The notes beneath the pieces are model-generated. The model was not told the DNA's origin, ran no database searches, and saw nothing but the letters and a program-made list of their open reading frames with translations. A DNA stretch of 64,000 nucleotides from Parathalassolituus penaei (GTDB lineage: Bacteria; Pseudomonadota; Gammaproteobacteria; Pseudomonadales; Oceanobacteraceae): assembly GCF_026626885.1 (NCBI RefSeq), contig NZ_JAPNOA010000055.1:28892-92891 (forward strand). The letters are read 5' to 3'. The translations under genes and the position numbers were made by a program. Below are positions 1-9,686 of this stretch, in pieces. How positions within the stretch are numbered: the stretch's first letter is position 1; every line of letters begins with the position of its first letter.

Positions 1-107
1 GTGATATCAATATTCTGCCAGACGGTTACGTCCTGCGGCCCCGTGGTGTAAGTCTTGCGCAGTCCTTTGGCAACCAGCACAGGCTCGCGCGTTACCGGAT
101 TATTCAT
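1..107 (-). CDS. lolD: Lipoprotein-releasing ABC transporter ATPase LolD (N-terminal fragment)
   Basis: Only the first 35 codons are inside the window; the gene runs off the left edge. The visible start, MNNPVTREPVLVAKGLRKTY, is typical of LolD, the cytoplasmic ATPase that powers extraction of lipoproteins from the inner membrane. Its ATG overlaps the last codons of the upstream lolC gene by 8 bp, so the two are translationally coupled. The Walker and signature motifs lie outside the window, so the call rests on the short N-terminus plus the lolC neighbour. Confidence 0.85.
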   Translation of the reverse strand, partial: MNNPVTREPVLVAKGLRKTYTTGPQDVTVWQNIDI

Positions 108-1350
108 AACGCAGGGCCTCCGCAGGTTGAACTCGAGATGCACGCCAGGATGGATAAAGGGTGGCCAGGAAACTCAAGGCCATAGCGGAAGCAATCACCA
201 CCACCACGTCTTCAAGCAACAGCTGGCTTGGCAGATAGGAAATGAAGTACACGTCAGCACTGAGAATCTGGAAACCGAAGACTTTTTCAACAAAGGCGAC
301 CAGGTCAGAAATGGTCAGCGCGGCAATAACACCGAGCAAACCGCCCGCCACAACACCCACCAGACCAATCGCCACTCCCTGAACCATAAAGATGGCCATG
401 ATGGTACGCGGACTGGCGCCCATCGTCCGCAGAATCGCAATATCCGCCTGTTTGTCAGTCACCACCATCACCAGCGTTGAAATAATGTTGAATGCGGCCA
501 CCGCCACAATAATCATCAACAACAGACCAATCATGGTTTTTTCCATCCGGATGGCGGCAAACAGATTGCCGTGCGTTCTGGTCCAGTCACTGCCGGAGAA
601 CTGGCCATCGAGGTTGTTCACCAGCTGCCAGATACGTTCCGGAGCATCAAACAGGTTGTCGAATTTGATCCGCAGCGACTCCGCCTGACCATTAATACGC
701 TCCAGATGGCCCGCATCTTCGAGGTTGATCACCCCCAGATTGGCATCCAGTTCAGCACCCACCGAGAAAATGCCCACCACCGTCAAACGACGGACTCGTG
801 GCAGAACACCAGCAGGTGTCACACTGGCTTGCGGAAGCATCAGGGTGATGCTGTCACCCGGCGCAACATCCAGACTGCGAGCCAGCAAGTCGCCCAGCAT
901 CACGCCATAGCTGCCAGGCTCAAGATCGGCCAGATGCCCAAGAGTGATGTGATCCGGCAGAATCGAAACCTTGCCTTCTTCGGCAGGATCAATACCGGTC
1001 AACATCACACCCTTGACCCGACCATTGGCGGCCAACATGCCCTGAATACGGGTCAGCGGCGCCACGCCAGCAACACCCGGAAAGGCCTGAACCTGACGAG
1101 CCAACGAACGCCAATCCTGAATTCCACCGGTCTGGTAGAGAACACCGTGAGGCACCATACCGAGAATGCGCTGGCGCAATTCGCGGTCAAAGCCGTTCAT
1201 AACCGACAACACCAGAATCAGCACCGCGACCCCAAGAGTCATGCCGATCATCGAGCTGGCTGAAATAAAGGAAATAAAATTGTTACGACGGCGTGCCGAC
1301 AGGTAACGCAAACCGATACCGATGGGCAATGAACCGGGTGACAGGGACAT
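100..1350 (-). CDS. lolC: Lipoprotein-releasing system permease LolC/LolE
   Basis: A 416-residue inner-membrane permease of the LolCDE exporter, which passes outer-membrane lipoproteins to the chaperone LolA. One membrane segment near residues 25-50 is followed by a large periplasmic (MacB-PCD-like) domain, then three membrane segments at about 270-300, 320-345 and 375-400. That is the usual LolC/E/FtsX layout, and the length is normal. It precedes lolD, and in the common lolC-D-E order the first permease is LolC; sequence alone does not separate LolC from LolE here. A GGAG about 11 bases before the ATG is a weak ribosome site. Confidence 0.88.
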   Translation of the reverse strand: MSLSPGSLPIGIGLRYLSARRRNNFISFISASSMIGMTLGVAVLILVLSVMNGFDRELRQRILGMVPHGVLYQTGGIQDWRSLARQVQAFPGVAGVAPLTRIQGMLAANGRVKGVMLTGIDPAEEGKVSILPDHITLGHLADLEPGSYGVMLGDLLARSLDVAPGDSITLMLPQASVTPAGVLPRVRRLTVVGIFSVGAELDANLGVINLEDAGHLERINGQAESLRIKFDNLFDAPERIWQLVNNLDGQFSGSDWTRTHGNLFAAIRMEKTMIGLLLMIIVAVAAFNIISTLVMVVTDKQADIAILRTMGASPRTIMAIFMVQGVAIGLVGVVAGGLLGVIAALTISDLVAFVEKVFGFQILSADVYFISYLPSQLLLEDVVVVIASAMALSFLATLYPSWRASRVQPAEALRYE

Positions 1351-1513
1351 AAGCCAGGAAACTCCAAAGCAAACTGATTAGCCGATTGAGACAATCGGTG
1401 GCGGCGCAAGTTTGCCCGACTCGACAACGAAAGGCGACCCGCCGACTATCCGACAACAAAAAAATAGACATAATGCCCGTTCAGGATTGTCCGACATCAC
1501 AGTGAGAGCCCCC

Positions 1514-2542
1514 GTGAACAAACGCATGCCGGCGGAATGGGAACCGCAAACCGCCGTACAACTGATCTGGCCCGACCGCAGCAGTGACTGGGGTGCAAGC
1601 CTTGGCCGTGTTGAGCCGGTATATCATGCCATTGTGGCGGCCATCGCCCAGTATCAGAAGGTCATCATCAGTGTGGCCTCGCGCGCCGACCAGTCACGCC
1701 TGGCGCATCTGTACCAAAACCAGCCGATGGTCAGTGTATGGTTGGCTGACAATAACGACACTTGGGCACGGGATACCGGCCCGCTCAGTTGTTATGAAAA
1801 TGGCAAATTGCGCCTGCTCGATTTCCGCTTTAACGGCTGGGGCAATCGTTATGCCTGCGACAAGGACGATCGCATCACTGCAACCCTGCATCGGGCCGGT
1901 GCTTTCGGCGATGTTGTTATGCACCGACAGGAATGGATACTGGAAGGCGGCAGTCTGGAAACCGACGGCCGCAACACCCTGCTGACCACCGAATCCTGTC
2001 TGCTCAATCCGAACCGCAATCCGGGATTCACGCGCCTGCAAATCGAACAGATGCTGCTGGAGTATCTCGGCATTGAACGGGTGATCTGGCTCACCAGTGG
2101 CAAACTGGAAGGTGACGACACCGATGGCCACATCGATACACTGGCGCGTTTTTGCAACCCACACACCATCGCCTATTGTCAGGCGCGCCATTCCGATAGC
2201 CACTATGCCAGCCTCAAAGCCATGGAGACCCAGCTTCAGGGACTGCGTCAGCCCAATGGAGCGCCGTACAACCTGATGCCTTTGCCATTACCGTCGCCCA
2301 TCCACAACAGCGAAGGTAAACGCTTGCCCGCGACCTACGCCAACTTCCTGATCATTAACAAAGCGGTACTGGTACCTGTCTACGATGTGCCAGAAGACAG
2401 CATTGCCATTGAACGTCTGATGCAGAGCTTCCCGTCTCACCGTATTCACCCCATCAATTGCCGCGCCCTGATCGAACAATTCGGCTCCCTGCACTGTCTG
2501 ACCATGCAGATTCATCAGGAGACTGATCATGGCCGTCGCTGA
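1514..2542 (+). CDS. aguA: Agmatine deiminase
   Basis: Hydrolyses agmatine to N-carbamoylputrescine and ammonia, the first step from arginine-derived agmatine to putrescine. It has the peptidyl-arginine-deiminase-family hallmarks: MPAEWEP near the start, ARDTGP, EGGSLETDG, GDDTDGHID and the catalytic Cys in GSLHCLTMQ close to the C-terminus. The open frame extends upstream to 1412, but I chose the GTG at 1514 (342 residues); ATG 1526 is also possible, because family members start just before the MPAEWEP block. Its end overlaps aguB by 14 bp, so the two form a coupled operon. Confidence 0.88.
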   Translation: MNKRMPAEWEPQTAVQLIWPDRSSDWGASLGRVEPVYHAIVAAIAQYQKVIISVASRADQSRLAHLYQNQPMVSVWLADNNDTWARDTGPLSCYENGKLRLLDFRFNGWGNRYACDKDDRITATLHRAGAFGDVVMHRQEWILEGGSLETDGRNTLLTTESCLLNPNRNPGFTRLQIEQMLLEYLGIERVIWLTSGKLEGDDTDGHIDTLARFCNPHTIAYCQARHSDSHYASLKAMETQLQGLRQPNGAPYNLMPLPLPSPIHNSEGKRLPATYANFLIINKAVLVPVYDVPEDSIAIERLMQSFPSHRIHPINCRALIEQFGSLHCLTMQIHQETDHGRR

Positions 2543-3458
2543 ACCAAACAAACCAGCCGCATTACCAGCCAGATTAAAAGTAGCAGCCATTCAGCAGGCC
2601 TTTGCCGGAACCCCTGCCGCGACCTTTGCCAATACCGTAGAACATATTCGCGCGGCCGCCGAGGCTGGCGCCCAGCTGGTCTGTTTGCAGGAATTGCATG
2701 GCAATCGCTATTTTTGCCAGCACGAATCTGAAGAACTGTTTGACCTCGCCGAACCGCTGAATGGCCCAACCAGCCAACAACTGGGGGCACTGGCAGCCGA
2801 ACTGGGAATCGTTATTGTCGGTTCGATTTTTGAACGACGAGCCCAGGGCGTGTTTCACAATACCGCCGTGGTGTTTGACAACAGCCCGGAGCTGGCCGGC
2901 TTCTATCGCAAGATGCATATCCCCGACGATCCTGGCTATTACGAAAAATACTATTTCACGCCGGGCGACGCGCACTCACCGGGTTTTCAGCCGATAGTAA
3001 CCTCCGTTGGGAAACTTGGCATTCTGGTGTGCTGGGATCAATGGTATCCGGAAGCCGCACGCCTGATGGCTCTGGCCGGTGCCAATCTGCTGATTTACCC
3101 AACCGCTATTGGCTGGGACCCAATCCAGCAGGCAGACGAAAACCAGCGCCAGCTGGAAGCCTGGATGACAGTGCAACGCGGACATGCCATCGCCAACCAT
3201 TTACCTGTGATCAGTACCAATCGCTGCGGTTTTGAAGGCGACCCAAGCGGCCAACGCAATGGCATTCAGTTTTGGGGTAACAGTTTTATCTGCGGCCAAC
3301 AGGGTGAATTTCTGGCCAGAGCAAGCGAGGACCAACAACAAACGCTGCTGGTGGATATCGACATGAGCCGCACGGCACAGCTGCGCCGCACCTGGCCCTA
3401 CATGCGGGATCGCCGCATCGAAGCGTTTGGCGACATCAGCAAACGCTGGCGCGACTGA
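2529..3458 (+). CDS. aguB: N-carbamoylputrescine amidase
   Basis: Nitrilase-superfamily enzyme of 309 residues that converts N-carbamoylputrescine to putrescine, CO2 and ammonia. The Glu-Lys-Cys catalytic triad is visible: Glu55 in CLQELHGNRYF, Lys128 in FYRKMHIPDDPGYYEKYYF and Cys168 in GILVCWDQWYPE. The IPDDPGYYEKYYF and CWDQWYPEAAR blocks are typical of the AguB subgroup rather than of general nitrilases. It overlaps the 3' end of aguA by 14 bp and so is almost certainly co-translated. No regulator lies beside the pair. Confidence 0.93.
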   Translation: MAVAEPNKPAALPARLKVAAIQQAFAGTPAATFANTVEHIRAAAEAGAQLVCLQELHGNRYFCQHESEELFDLAEPLNGPTSQQLGALAAELGIVIVGSIFERRAQGVFHNTAVVFDNSPELAGFYRKMHIPDDPGYYEKYYFTPGDAHSPGFQPIVTSVGKLGILVCWDQWYPEAARLMALAGANLLIYPTAIGWDPIQQADENQRQLEAWMTVQRGHAIANHLPVISTNRCGFEGDPSGQRNGIQFWGNSFICGQQGEFLARASEDQQQTLLVDIDMSRTAQLRRTWPYMRDRRIEAFGDISKRWRD

Positions 3459-3506
3459 ACTCAAGTAACGAGGGACGGTGCAATCCGGGAATCACACGAT
3501 TGCTGC

Positions 3507-4106
3507 TCAGCGAATCAGCTCAAGCAGTGGTAACACCCCAATGGCAACCAGGTAACCGTTTTCATCAAACGACAGCAAGGTTGCATGATCAGGTTCCGGC
3601 ACCACCCCAGCCAGATCCACAATATTGGCGCGTTGGGTGACCAGCACCAGCGGCTGATTCAGCGGCTGCTCCATAATCCAGCCTTTCAAGGCCTGACCTT
3701 GCAAGCCATCAACATAGTTGTTAACCAGTTGCGGGTTCAGCATCGGCAACAGATGCACCACCCCAAGCCCCAGACGGGTTGCTGTTTCAATTGCCGCACA
3801 GTTTTCGCTGGAATACACCATCGCTTGTTTGAGGTCGTGTCGACGCAGAGTCCGGTAATAACGCAGACTGCGATTCACTCCGATCGAGGTCAGATTCATC
3901 TGCTTGTAGCAGTCATGTTCCTTGCCCTGCTCCTGAGTGCCAGCCGGGGAAGCGTCAGCCGCCTGTACCAGCAGTATATGTCCCGGTTGGTGGGCGCGCT
4001 GCCAGAGATTACGCAGTTGCTGACGTTCCTGCAGGGTTCCGGTTTGCTCAACGGCCAGACACATACTGGCACAAAGACAAGCCACCAAGGCCAATAGGGA
4101 TTTCAT
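3507..4106 (-). CDS. Histidine-phosphatase-like exported protein with degenerate active site
   Basis: A 199-residue protein with a cleavable signal peptide (first ~19 residues). Its order of motifs matches the histidine phosphatase (RHG) family found in periplasmic, heptose-phosphatase-like proteins: a beta strand ending in LVQAA (46-50), NLTSIG (71-76), SSENCAAIETA (99-109) and LVLVTQRANI (153-162). At every catalytic position the expected residue is missing: the Arg-His of the RHG/RHA motif is Gln48-Ala49, the Arg of S-x-x-C-R is Ala104, and the late His of V-T-H is Gln158. It is therefore probably a pseudo-enzyme. It lies 61 bp downstream of dinG on the same strand. Fold assignment is from motif order only. 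Confidence 0.6.
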   Translation of the reverse strand: MKSLLALVACLCASMCLAVEQTGTLQERQQLRNLWQRAHQPGHILLVQAADASPAGTQEQGKEHDCYKQMNLTSIGVNRSLRYYRTLRRHDLKQAMVYSSENCAAIETATRLGLGVVHLLPMLNPQLVNNYVDGLQGQALKGWIMEQPLNQPLVLVTQRANIVDLAGVVPEPDHATLLSFDENGYLVAIGVLPLLELIR

Positions 4107-4167
4107 GGATGTACTCCTTCAGGCATTACAGCAACTCTAGCGGCCTATTGGCCGGCGCTCCAGCCAA

Positions 4168-6261
4168 TCAGACGATTCGTTTCAATGGTGGCAGGGAATC
4201 CAGCAACAACTTGCCATACCGATGCGAAACCAGACGCTTATCCAGAATACTGACGCGTCCGGAATCGGTTTCCTTGCGAATCAATCGCCCGCAGGCCTGC
4301 ACCAGACGAATCGACGCTGCCGGCAACGTGAGTTCCATAAACGGATTCCGGCCACGGCTTTCCAGCCATTCACTGGTCGCCGCCTGAATCGGGTCATCCG
4401 GCACTGCAAACGGAATTTTCACAATCACCACATGGGTCAGGTATTCACCCGGCAAGTCGATACCCTCAGCAAAACTGGCCAGACCAAAAATGATACTGCC
4501 CTCGCCTTTGTCGATACGTTCCTTGTGGCGGCGCACAATCTCGCTTTTGGGCAAAAAGCCCTGACACAACAACCGCTCATACCAGTTGCGGATAAAGGTT
4601 TCCCGGGTTGCTTCCAGCTGAGCCCGCGAACTGAACAGCACCAGCGTGCCTTTATCGGTATCAACATTCGCCCGCAGCCAATCTTCTACATCCTTTTGGA
4701 ACTGCTCACTTTTCGGATCTGACCCCAGTTGCACCACTTCCAGTTGGCCCAGATTCGGGTAGTCAAACGGGCTCGCTACCCGATGATAACCAACCCAATC
4801 CGGCAGGCCGGTTTCCCAGGCCAGATTACCAAAGCTGTTAAGCGCCGTCAGGGTTGCCGACGTAACCACCGCACCGTAACAACGCCACCAGAGGTTACGA
4901 CGCAACTGATCGGCGATCGCAATCGGTGAAGCACTCAGACGGATATCCCAGTCTTCACCAAACGGCGTGCGGGCAATCCAGCGCGCCACCGGCAATTCGC
5001 CTTCTTTTTCTTCCGCAGCCAACCAGGTTACCGCCTCCCACAGCGCTTCAGCCCGCTGCAGCATCATGCCCATTGGCGCCTGCCAGCTTTCGGCGATATC
5101 ACGACTGAACTCACCTTCACCCTTGGCATCCAGCGACTGCTGCAAGGCGTCGCAGAGCTTGTCGAGCCCCTGCATCAAGGGTTGCAATGGCGCTTTGATG
5201 TTATTCAGCAGATCACGCAGGTTGTCGGGGATACGGCCAAACTCAAAACGCACCCGCTCACGATCACCCAACATATCCATCAGCAGTGGCCACAAAAGGT
5301 TCAGCCAGTTGACCAGATCACGAGCCTGCCCCGGCGCTTCCTGCATGGAGTGCATCAACGACGGCGGCATACTGGTCGCCGCCACAAACTGTTCGATGCC
5401 TTTTTCGAACTGTTTCAGCCACTGACGCTGGGCTCGCACCCCGACTTCCATACGGAAGTGGTTCAGTGCCTTGTCCGCCAGGTGATGGCCTTCGTCGAAC
5501 ACATAAATGGTTTTTTCGGGCGCTGGCAGCACTGCGCCACCGCCCAGGCTGAGATCCGACAACACAAGGTCGTGGTTGGCGACGATGATATCGGCGTCTT
5601 CCATGGCCTGACGGGCCTTGTAGAATGAACAATTGGAAAAATGCGGACAGCGGCGATTGGAGCACTCACGATGGGTTGCCGTCATATGGCCCCACTGGGC
5701 ATCACTGATTTCTTCCGCCCAGCGATCACGGTCGCCATCCCAGCGCCCGGAGGCGTACTGGTTGAGCATCTTTTCGTATAACTCGCGATCCTGTTCTTCC
5801 GGGGTCTGTTCGAACAGGTCGATGGTCGACAGAATGCCCGACAGCTGCTCCAGCGCCTTGTCGAGTTTCATCAGACACAGATAACGGCCGCGGCCTTTGG
5901 CCAGCGCGTAATTGAATGGCAGCGAGATCGTTTTTTTCAGATTCGGCAGATCTTTATCAAGAATCTGCTCCTGCAGCGCCACCGTGGCGGTAGAAATCAG
6001 CAATTTCTTTTCGGCCGCAATGGCAATCGGCAACGACGCCAACAGATAAGCCAGGGTTTTACCAGTACCGGTCCCCGCTTCTACCACCACAATACCGGTA
6101 TCGTTTTCACGCTCACCCTTGTCATTCAGACGAACGCCACCCAGCGCCTTGGCAATTTCAGCGATCATCACCCGCTGTCCATAACGCGGTTTCAGGTCCA
6201 GCGCCTTGATACATTCTCGATACAGGGCCTGGATACGCTCCCGGGATTCCTGATTCAGCAT
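4168..6261 (-). CDS. dinG: ATP-dependent DNA helicase DinG
   Basis: XPD/DinG-type superfamily 2 helicase (5'-3', acts on R-loops and forked DNA during repair). Numbering from the ATG at 6261 (697 residues): Walker A GTGTGKT at 63-69, four iron-sulphur cluster cysteines at about 130, 201, 206 and 212, and a Walker B box DEGH at 257-260. C-terminal motifs include IIFGLASFAEGIDLPGE and the QACGRLIR box. The frame stays open to a GTG at 6279, but AGGAG sits between the two and fits the ATG at 6261. It follows gspB by 36 bp and probably ends the gspA-gspB-dinG transcript. Confidence 0.92.
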   Translation of the reverse strand: MLNQESRERIQALYRECIKALDLKPRYGQRVMIAEIAKALGGVRLNDKGERENDTGIVVVEAGTGTGKTLAYLLASLPIAIAAEKKLLISTATVALQEQILDKDLPNLKKTISLPFNYALAKGRGRYLCLMKLDKALEQLSGILSTIDLFEQTPEEQDRELYEKMLNQYASGRWDGDRDRWAEEISDAQWGHMTATHRECSNRRCPHFSNCSFYKARQAMEDADIIVANHDLVLSDLSLGGGAVLPAPEKTIYVFDEGHHLADKALNHFRMEVGVRAQRQWLKQFEKGIEQFVAATSMPPSLMHSMQEAPGQARDLVNWLNLLWPLLMDMLGDRERVRFEFGRIPDNLRDLLNNIKAPLQPLMQGLDKLCDALQQSLDAKGEGEFSRDIAESWQAPMGMMLQRAEALWEAVTWLAAEEKEGELPVARWIARTPFGEDWDIRLSASPIAIADQLRRNLWWRCYGAVVTSATLTALNSFGNLAWETGLPDWVGYHRVASPFDYPNLGQLEVVQLGSDPKSEQFQKDVEDWLRANVDTDKGTLVLFSSRAQLEATRETFIRNWYERLLCQGFLPKSEIVRRHKERIDKGEGSIIFGLASFAEGIDLPGEYLTHVVIVKIPFAVPDDPIQAATSEWLESRGRNPFMELTLPAASIRLVQACGRLIRKETDSGRVSILDKRLVSHRYGKLLLDSLPPLKRIV

Positions 6262-6297
6262 GATGAATTCTCCTGCCACATCGTATTTTCAGTCTGC

Positions 6298-7227
6298 TCA
6301 GTCAGCCAGCGCCTGCCAGCCGTTCTGGCTATTGACGTGGAACGGATAACCATCAACCACCACCACAATCCCCTCCGGGGTAATTTCCTGCAACTGCACT
6401 TCGCGAGTGATCCAGTCACCTTCGTGCCAGTTGCGACCATTCATACTGAGCTGCCGACTGGCTGGCTCCGGGCTATAGATATGGCTGGAAATAATCAGGT
6501 CTGGCAATTTCACCAGCGCCGACAGCGGCGGCAAGGTTCGGGTTTCAACAGCCGCCGCACCAGCAACGGATGGTTCTGTGCTGGCGACACCATTATTACG
6601 AACGTTCGGCATCGGCCTGGCTGATGGCTCGATCAGGGTTGAGCCCTCTGGCATGGCCACACCCGCGCTGGCGACGGGTCTGGTCTCAAGCTGCACCTCG
6701 GCATCCGGATCATGCACACGACCGAAATCCGACATCTGTCCGGACTGGATACGTTGCTGGATCGAAAGGTCATCTGGCACAGAACTTGAAGATAACGGTA
6801 TAAATTCAGTTTTTGGTAATACCGGCGCCGGACGCGAACGCACAATCAGGGCCGGATCTACCACCGCAACCGATTTGGAGGCGGCTGGGACATTTTGTTC
6901 TGACACCACGTCCGTTGAATCAACCGATGTATCCGTCGCTGATTCGCTATTCACAACCGGCTCGACTGCTGATCCTGCATCCGCCTGATAACCAGCGGCC
7001 TGATTCAACTCCAGTGCAATATTGATATCAGCCCCGGCATCCGCAGTGCGGAAGGTTTGCCACACCGCCACCAGTAACAAGACCATTACAACAGCACCTG
7101 CCACCAGCACCAGGGTTGGTAACCCGGCAGGGGCAGCTGGCGTTTCAGGTAGCGCCACAAGCGGCGTGGTATTCGATGGCGCGCGCTCCTGCTGGGACTT
7201 TTTCAGAGCATCGAGGATGTACGACAC
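6298..7227 (-). CDS. gspB: General secretion pathway protein B (GspB/ExeB-like)
   Basis: A 309-residue bitopic inner-membrane protein. The N-terminus MSYILDALKKSQQER is the signature start of GspB/ExeB; a membrane segment follows at about 38-60, then a long Ser/Thr/Ala/Pro-rich periplasmic linker, and the C-terminal T2SSB domain (about 235-309, with HIYSPEPASRQLSMNG and EGDWITREVQLQEI). Partner of GspA in placing the type II secretion secretin through peptidoglycan. Start is a GTG with GGGAG eight bases upstream; it lies 3 bp after the gspA stop codon. No other gsp genes are in the window. Confidence 0.88.
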   Translation of the reverse strand: MSYILDALKKSQQERAPSNTTPLVALPETPAAPAGLPTLVLVAGAVVMVLLLVAVWQTFRTADAGADINIALELNQAAGYQADAGSAVEPVVNSESATDTSVDSTDVVSEQNVPAASKSVAVVDPALIVRSRPAPVLPKTEFIPLSSSSVPDDLSIQQRIQSGQMSDFGRVHDPDAEVQLETRPVASAGVAMPEGSTLIEPSARPMPNVRNNGVASTEPSVAGAAAVETRTLPPLSALVKLPDLIISSHIYSPEPASRQLSMNGRNWHEGDWITREVQLQEITPEGIVVVVDGYPFHVNSQNGWQALAD

Positions 7228-7230
7228 CGT

Positions 7231-8940
7231 TTATTCTCCCGCCTGGGTATTGCTGCGCGCCGCCAGCGCTTTCTGCAAATACAGCAGGGTTTGTGGCCCC
7301 AGAATCTTGTCGGCACCCAACCCCTGCTCCGCCTGGAACTGACCAACCCGCAGCGCTAACAACGGGTCATAAAAATTCTCATCGATTTTGGCCAGTACAT
7401 CCTGACCACCAGAGGGGCCGATCATTTGCCAGTCACCGTGCCACTCAACCCCGAGAACCGCACGAACCCAGGCAACCACCAGCGAAGTTTGCCCCGGACG
7501 CACCAGTCCCTTATAACCCTGCGGAGGTTGCCAGAGCAGCAAGGCTTTGGATGCCAATGGCTCGTCACTGGCCTGACTGAACGGCAACCAGTTACCCGCT
7601 TCGTTCTGAACAGCCACCTGATACTGGAAATCCTGCAGACGTGCGCGCGGCCAGTCGACCCACAGGCAGGCCCAGCCCTGCTTCGGTAAATCATCACAGC
7701 CGACAGCGGTTAAACCCAGAACTGGCGACAACATCAGGGCCGGATCGGTTGCATTGACATCCACCAGCACGGTTGCGGGAGCAACCTTGACAGCGTCGGC
7801 ATTCGCCATTTGCGCATCCTCGGCTGCCAGATCATCTGGCGTTGATGGCTCAGGCGCGCTCTCGTGTGTGTTCTCTGGAGCGCTAGCAATGGATACAGTA
7901 GCAATGGACGCAGAGAGGGCAGGATTGATTTCTGTGGGCTTCGCTGCTTCAGCAGACTCAGCCGCAGCTTCCACAAGATCGGCACTTGCGTAATGGTCAG
8001 AGCCCGTCAAACGCGGTGCCAGCAGTACACCAATACCCACCAGCGCCAAAGCCATCACCATTCCGGATGCCACCCCTATCGCGCTACGCAGCGGATTGGT
8101 CTGGGCGTTTGGCAAATGGGTGGTGTGTAACGCCGCCTCACCCAGCACTTCCCGCAGCGCCTGCCGAGCAATCACCGGAGTAACTTCCTTGCTATTGGAC
8201 GCATAGGCACCCAGCAGGGCACGATCGGCCACGCTATTGATGATACGCGGCACCCCGGCACAGCCTTTCCATATCACTTTGGCGGCGCTATCCGGGAACA
8301 CCGGCTGCTCACAACCCGCGGTCGCCAGACGATGACGCAGATAATTGCGAGTTTCGACCTCAGAGAGATGACGCAGATGGTAACGAGCGGTGATGCGCTG
8401 GCTGAGCTGACGCAGTTCGTAGCGATTGAGCAGATCCCGCAATTCCGGCTGTCCGACCAACACCAGCGTCAGCAGCTTTTCCTTGTCGGTTTCCAGATTG
8501 GTCAACAAACGAATCTGCTCCAGCAACGGAATCGGCATACTCTGCGCTTCGTCGATCACACAGATCACCCGTTTACCGGCGGCATAAATATCGAGCAGTG
8601 CTTTGTTGAGCGTTGCGTAGATGTCTTTCTGACTGGCATCACGGGCGTATTCCACACCAAGTTCGTCACACAGATTCTGCAGCAGTTCGAGCGCCGACAA
8701 TTGCGGATTAAAGATATAGGCCGTACAGACATCGTCGGGGGCCATCGCCAGAAAAGCGCGGCAGAGAGTGGTCTTGCCGGTCCCTACCTCACCGGTCAGG
8801 CAGATCAGACCACCGTGTCCGGTAAAGGCGTAATGCAAATGGGCCAGCGCTTCCTGATGCCCCGGTGACGGAAACAGGAATTCCGGGTCAGGGGCAATGG
8901 TAAATGGGAAACGGCTCAGGCCAAAAAAATCGAGGTACAT
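7231..8940 (-). CDS. gspA: General secretion pathway ATPase GspA/ExeA with peptidoglycan-binding domain
   Basis: AAA+ ATPase anchored in the inner membrane that remodels peptidoglycan for secretin assembly. From the ATG at 8940 (569 residues): Walker A GEVGTGKT at 50-57, Walker B VICVIDEAQ near 125-133, a single membrane span at roughly 288-312, an acidic/alanine-rich periplasmic linker, and a C-terminal PG_binding_1 domain with FQAEQGLGADKILGPQT. The open frame continues upstream to 9075, but that part overlaps the tetR gene and the family starts at MYLDFFGLSRFPF. It is the first gene of gspA-gspB-dinG. Confidence 0.9.
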   Translation of the reverse strand: MYLDFFGLSRFPFTIAPDPEFLFPSPGHQEALAHLHYAFTGHGGLICLTGEVGTGKTTLCRAFLAMAPDDVCTAYIFNPQLSALELLQNLCDELGVEYARDASQKDIYATLNKALLDIYAAGKRVICVIDEAQSMPIPLLEQIRLLTNLETDKEKLLTLVLVGQPELRDLLNRYELRQLSQRITARYHLRHLSEVETRNYLRHRLATAGCEQPVFPDSAAKVIWKGCAGVPRIINSVADRALLGAYASNSKEVTPVIARQALREVLGEAALHTTHLPNAQTNPLRSAIGVASGMVMALALVGIGVLLAPRLTGSDHYASADLVEAAAESAEAAKPTEINPALSASIATVSIASAPENTHESAPEPSTPDDLAAEDAQMANADAVKVAPATVLVDVNATDPALMLSPVLGLTAVGCDDLPKQGWACLWVDWPRARLQDFQYQVAVQNEAGNWLPFSQASDEPLASKALLLWQPPQGYKGLVRPGQTSLVVAWVRAVLGVEWHGDWQMIGPSGGQDVLAKIDENFYDPLLALRVGQFQAEQGLGADKILGPQTLLYLQKALAARSNTQAGE

Positions 8941-9034
8941 TCGGTCAAACGCTCGGCTGCCAGCAATCTGGCCGGGCATCATAGCGGATTTTGACCACCA
9001 ACGCAGTTGAGAGCAGCACTCAACAAAGCCGCAT

Positions 9035-9649
9035 CTAGTGAGTATCGATGGGGCCCCAGATCGCCAGAAACGCATTCACTGCCCGTCCGGTAACCGCCTG
9101 AATATGCTCAAAGTCCGGCTCCGGTACATCACGCCAGAACAGCCTTTCCATCAACTCCGCATCCAGCAATGCCAGCCACTGCACCGCCATCAGATGGGTA
9201 TCGCCATTACGCAACTGACCGGCATCGATTGCCTGCTGCAGATGCTGGGCAACCAGTTGCTCGCCCTTACGACGACTGCGCTCATAAAAATCCTGACCAA
9301 CACCGGAACGCATCGACTCGGCAATGGCCAAACGCCGCACAGCAATAATGGAAGGAGAATAAATCAGCATGAGAAGCTGCTCACCGAAGTTGGTCAATGC
9401 TTCACGGATACTTGAATTACGCCAATCAAGTGCCTGATGTAAAAAGCAAAAGTGATCCTTGGTGCCTTCCAGCATCACTTCCAGAAACAGCTCTTCCTTG
9501 GATGGGAAATAATTGTAGAGAGTCGCCTTGGAGCCACCCACCCGCGTACAGATCTCTGCCATCGACGAACGCTCAAAACCGGACTCACGAAAAACATCCG
9601 CAGCCACATCCAGAATCAGACGTCGACGCGCCTCGCTTTTGGTTTTCAT
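9035..9649 (-). CDS. TetR/AcrR-family repressor of the adjacent efflux operon
   Basis: A 204-residue TetR-family regulator. The N-terminal helix-turn-helix is clear (residues 8-55, with GFERSSMAEICTRVGGSKATL and NYFPSKEELF); the C-terminal half is a ligand-binding domain resembling the AcrR/AefR C-terminal type. Start set at ATG 9649, preceded by GAGGTGG. It is divergent from a three-gene drug efflux operon and an imperfect 19-bp palindrome lies in the shared upstream DNA, so local repression relieved by a ligand is the natural reading. The ligand cannot be predicted. Confidence 0.88.
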   Translation of the reverse strand: MKTKSEARRRLILDVAADVFRESGFERSSMAEICTRVGGSKATLYNYFPSKEELFLEVMLEGTKDHFCFLHQALDWRNSSIREALTNFGEQLLMLIYSPSIIAVRRLAIAESMRSGVGQDFYERSRRKGEQLVAQHLQQAIDAGQLRNGDTHLMAVQWLALLDAELMERLFWRDVPEPDFEHIQAVTGRAVNAFLAIWGPIDTH

Positions 9650-9686
9650 ATCCACCTCATAACTGTACCAGCGAGTTCATTTTAGC

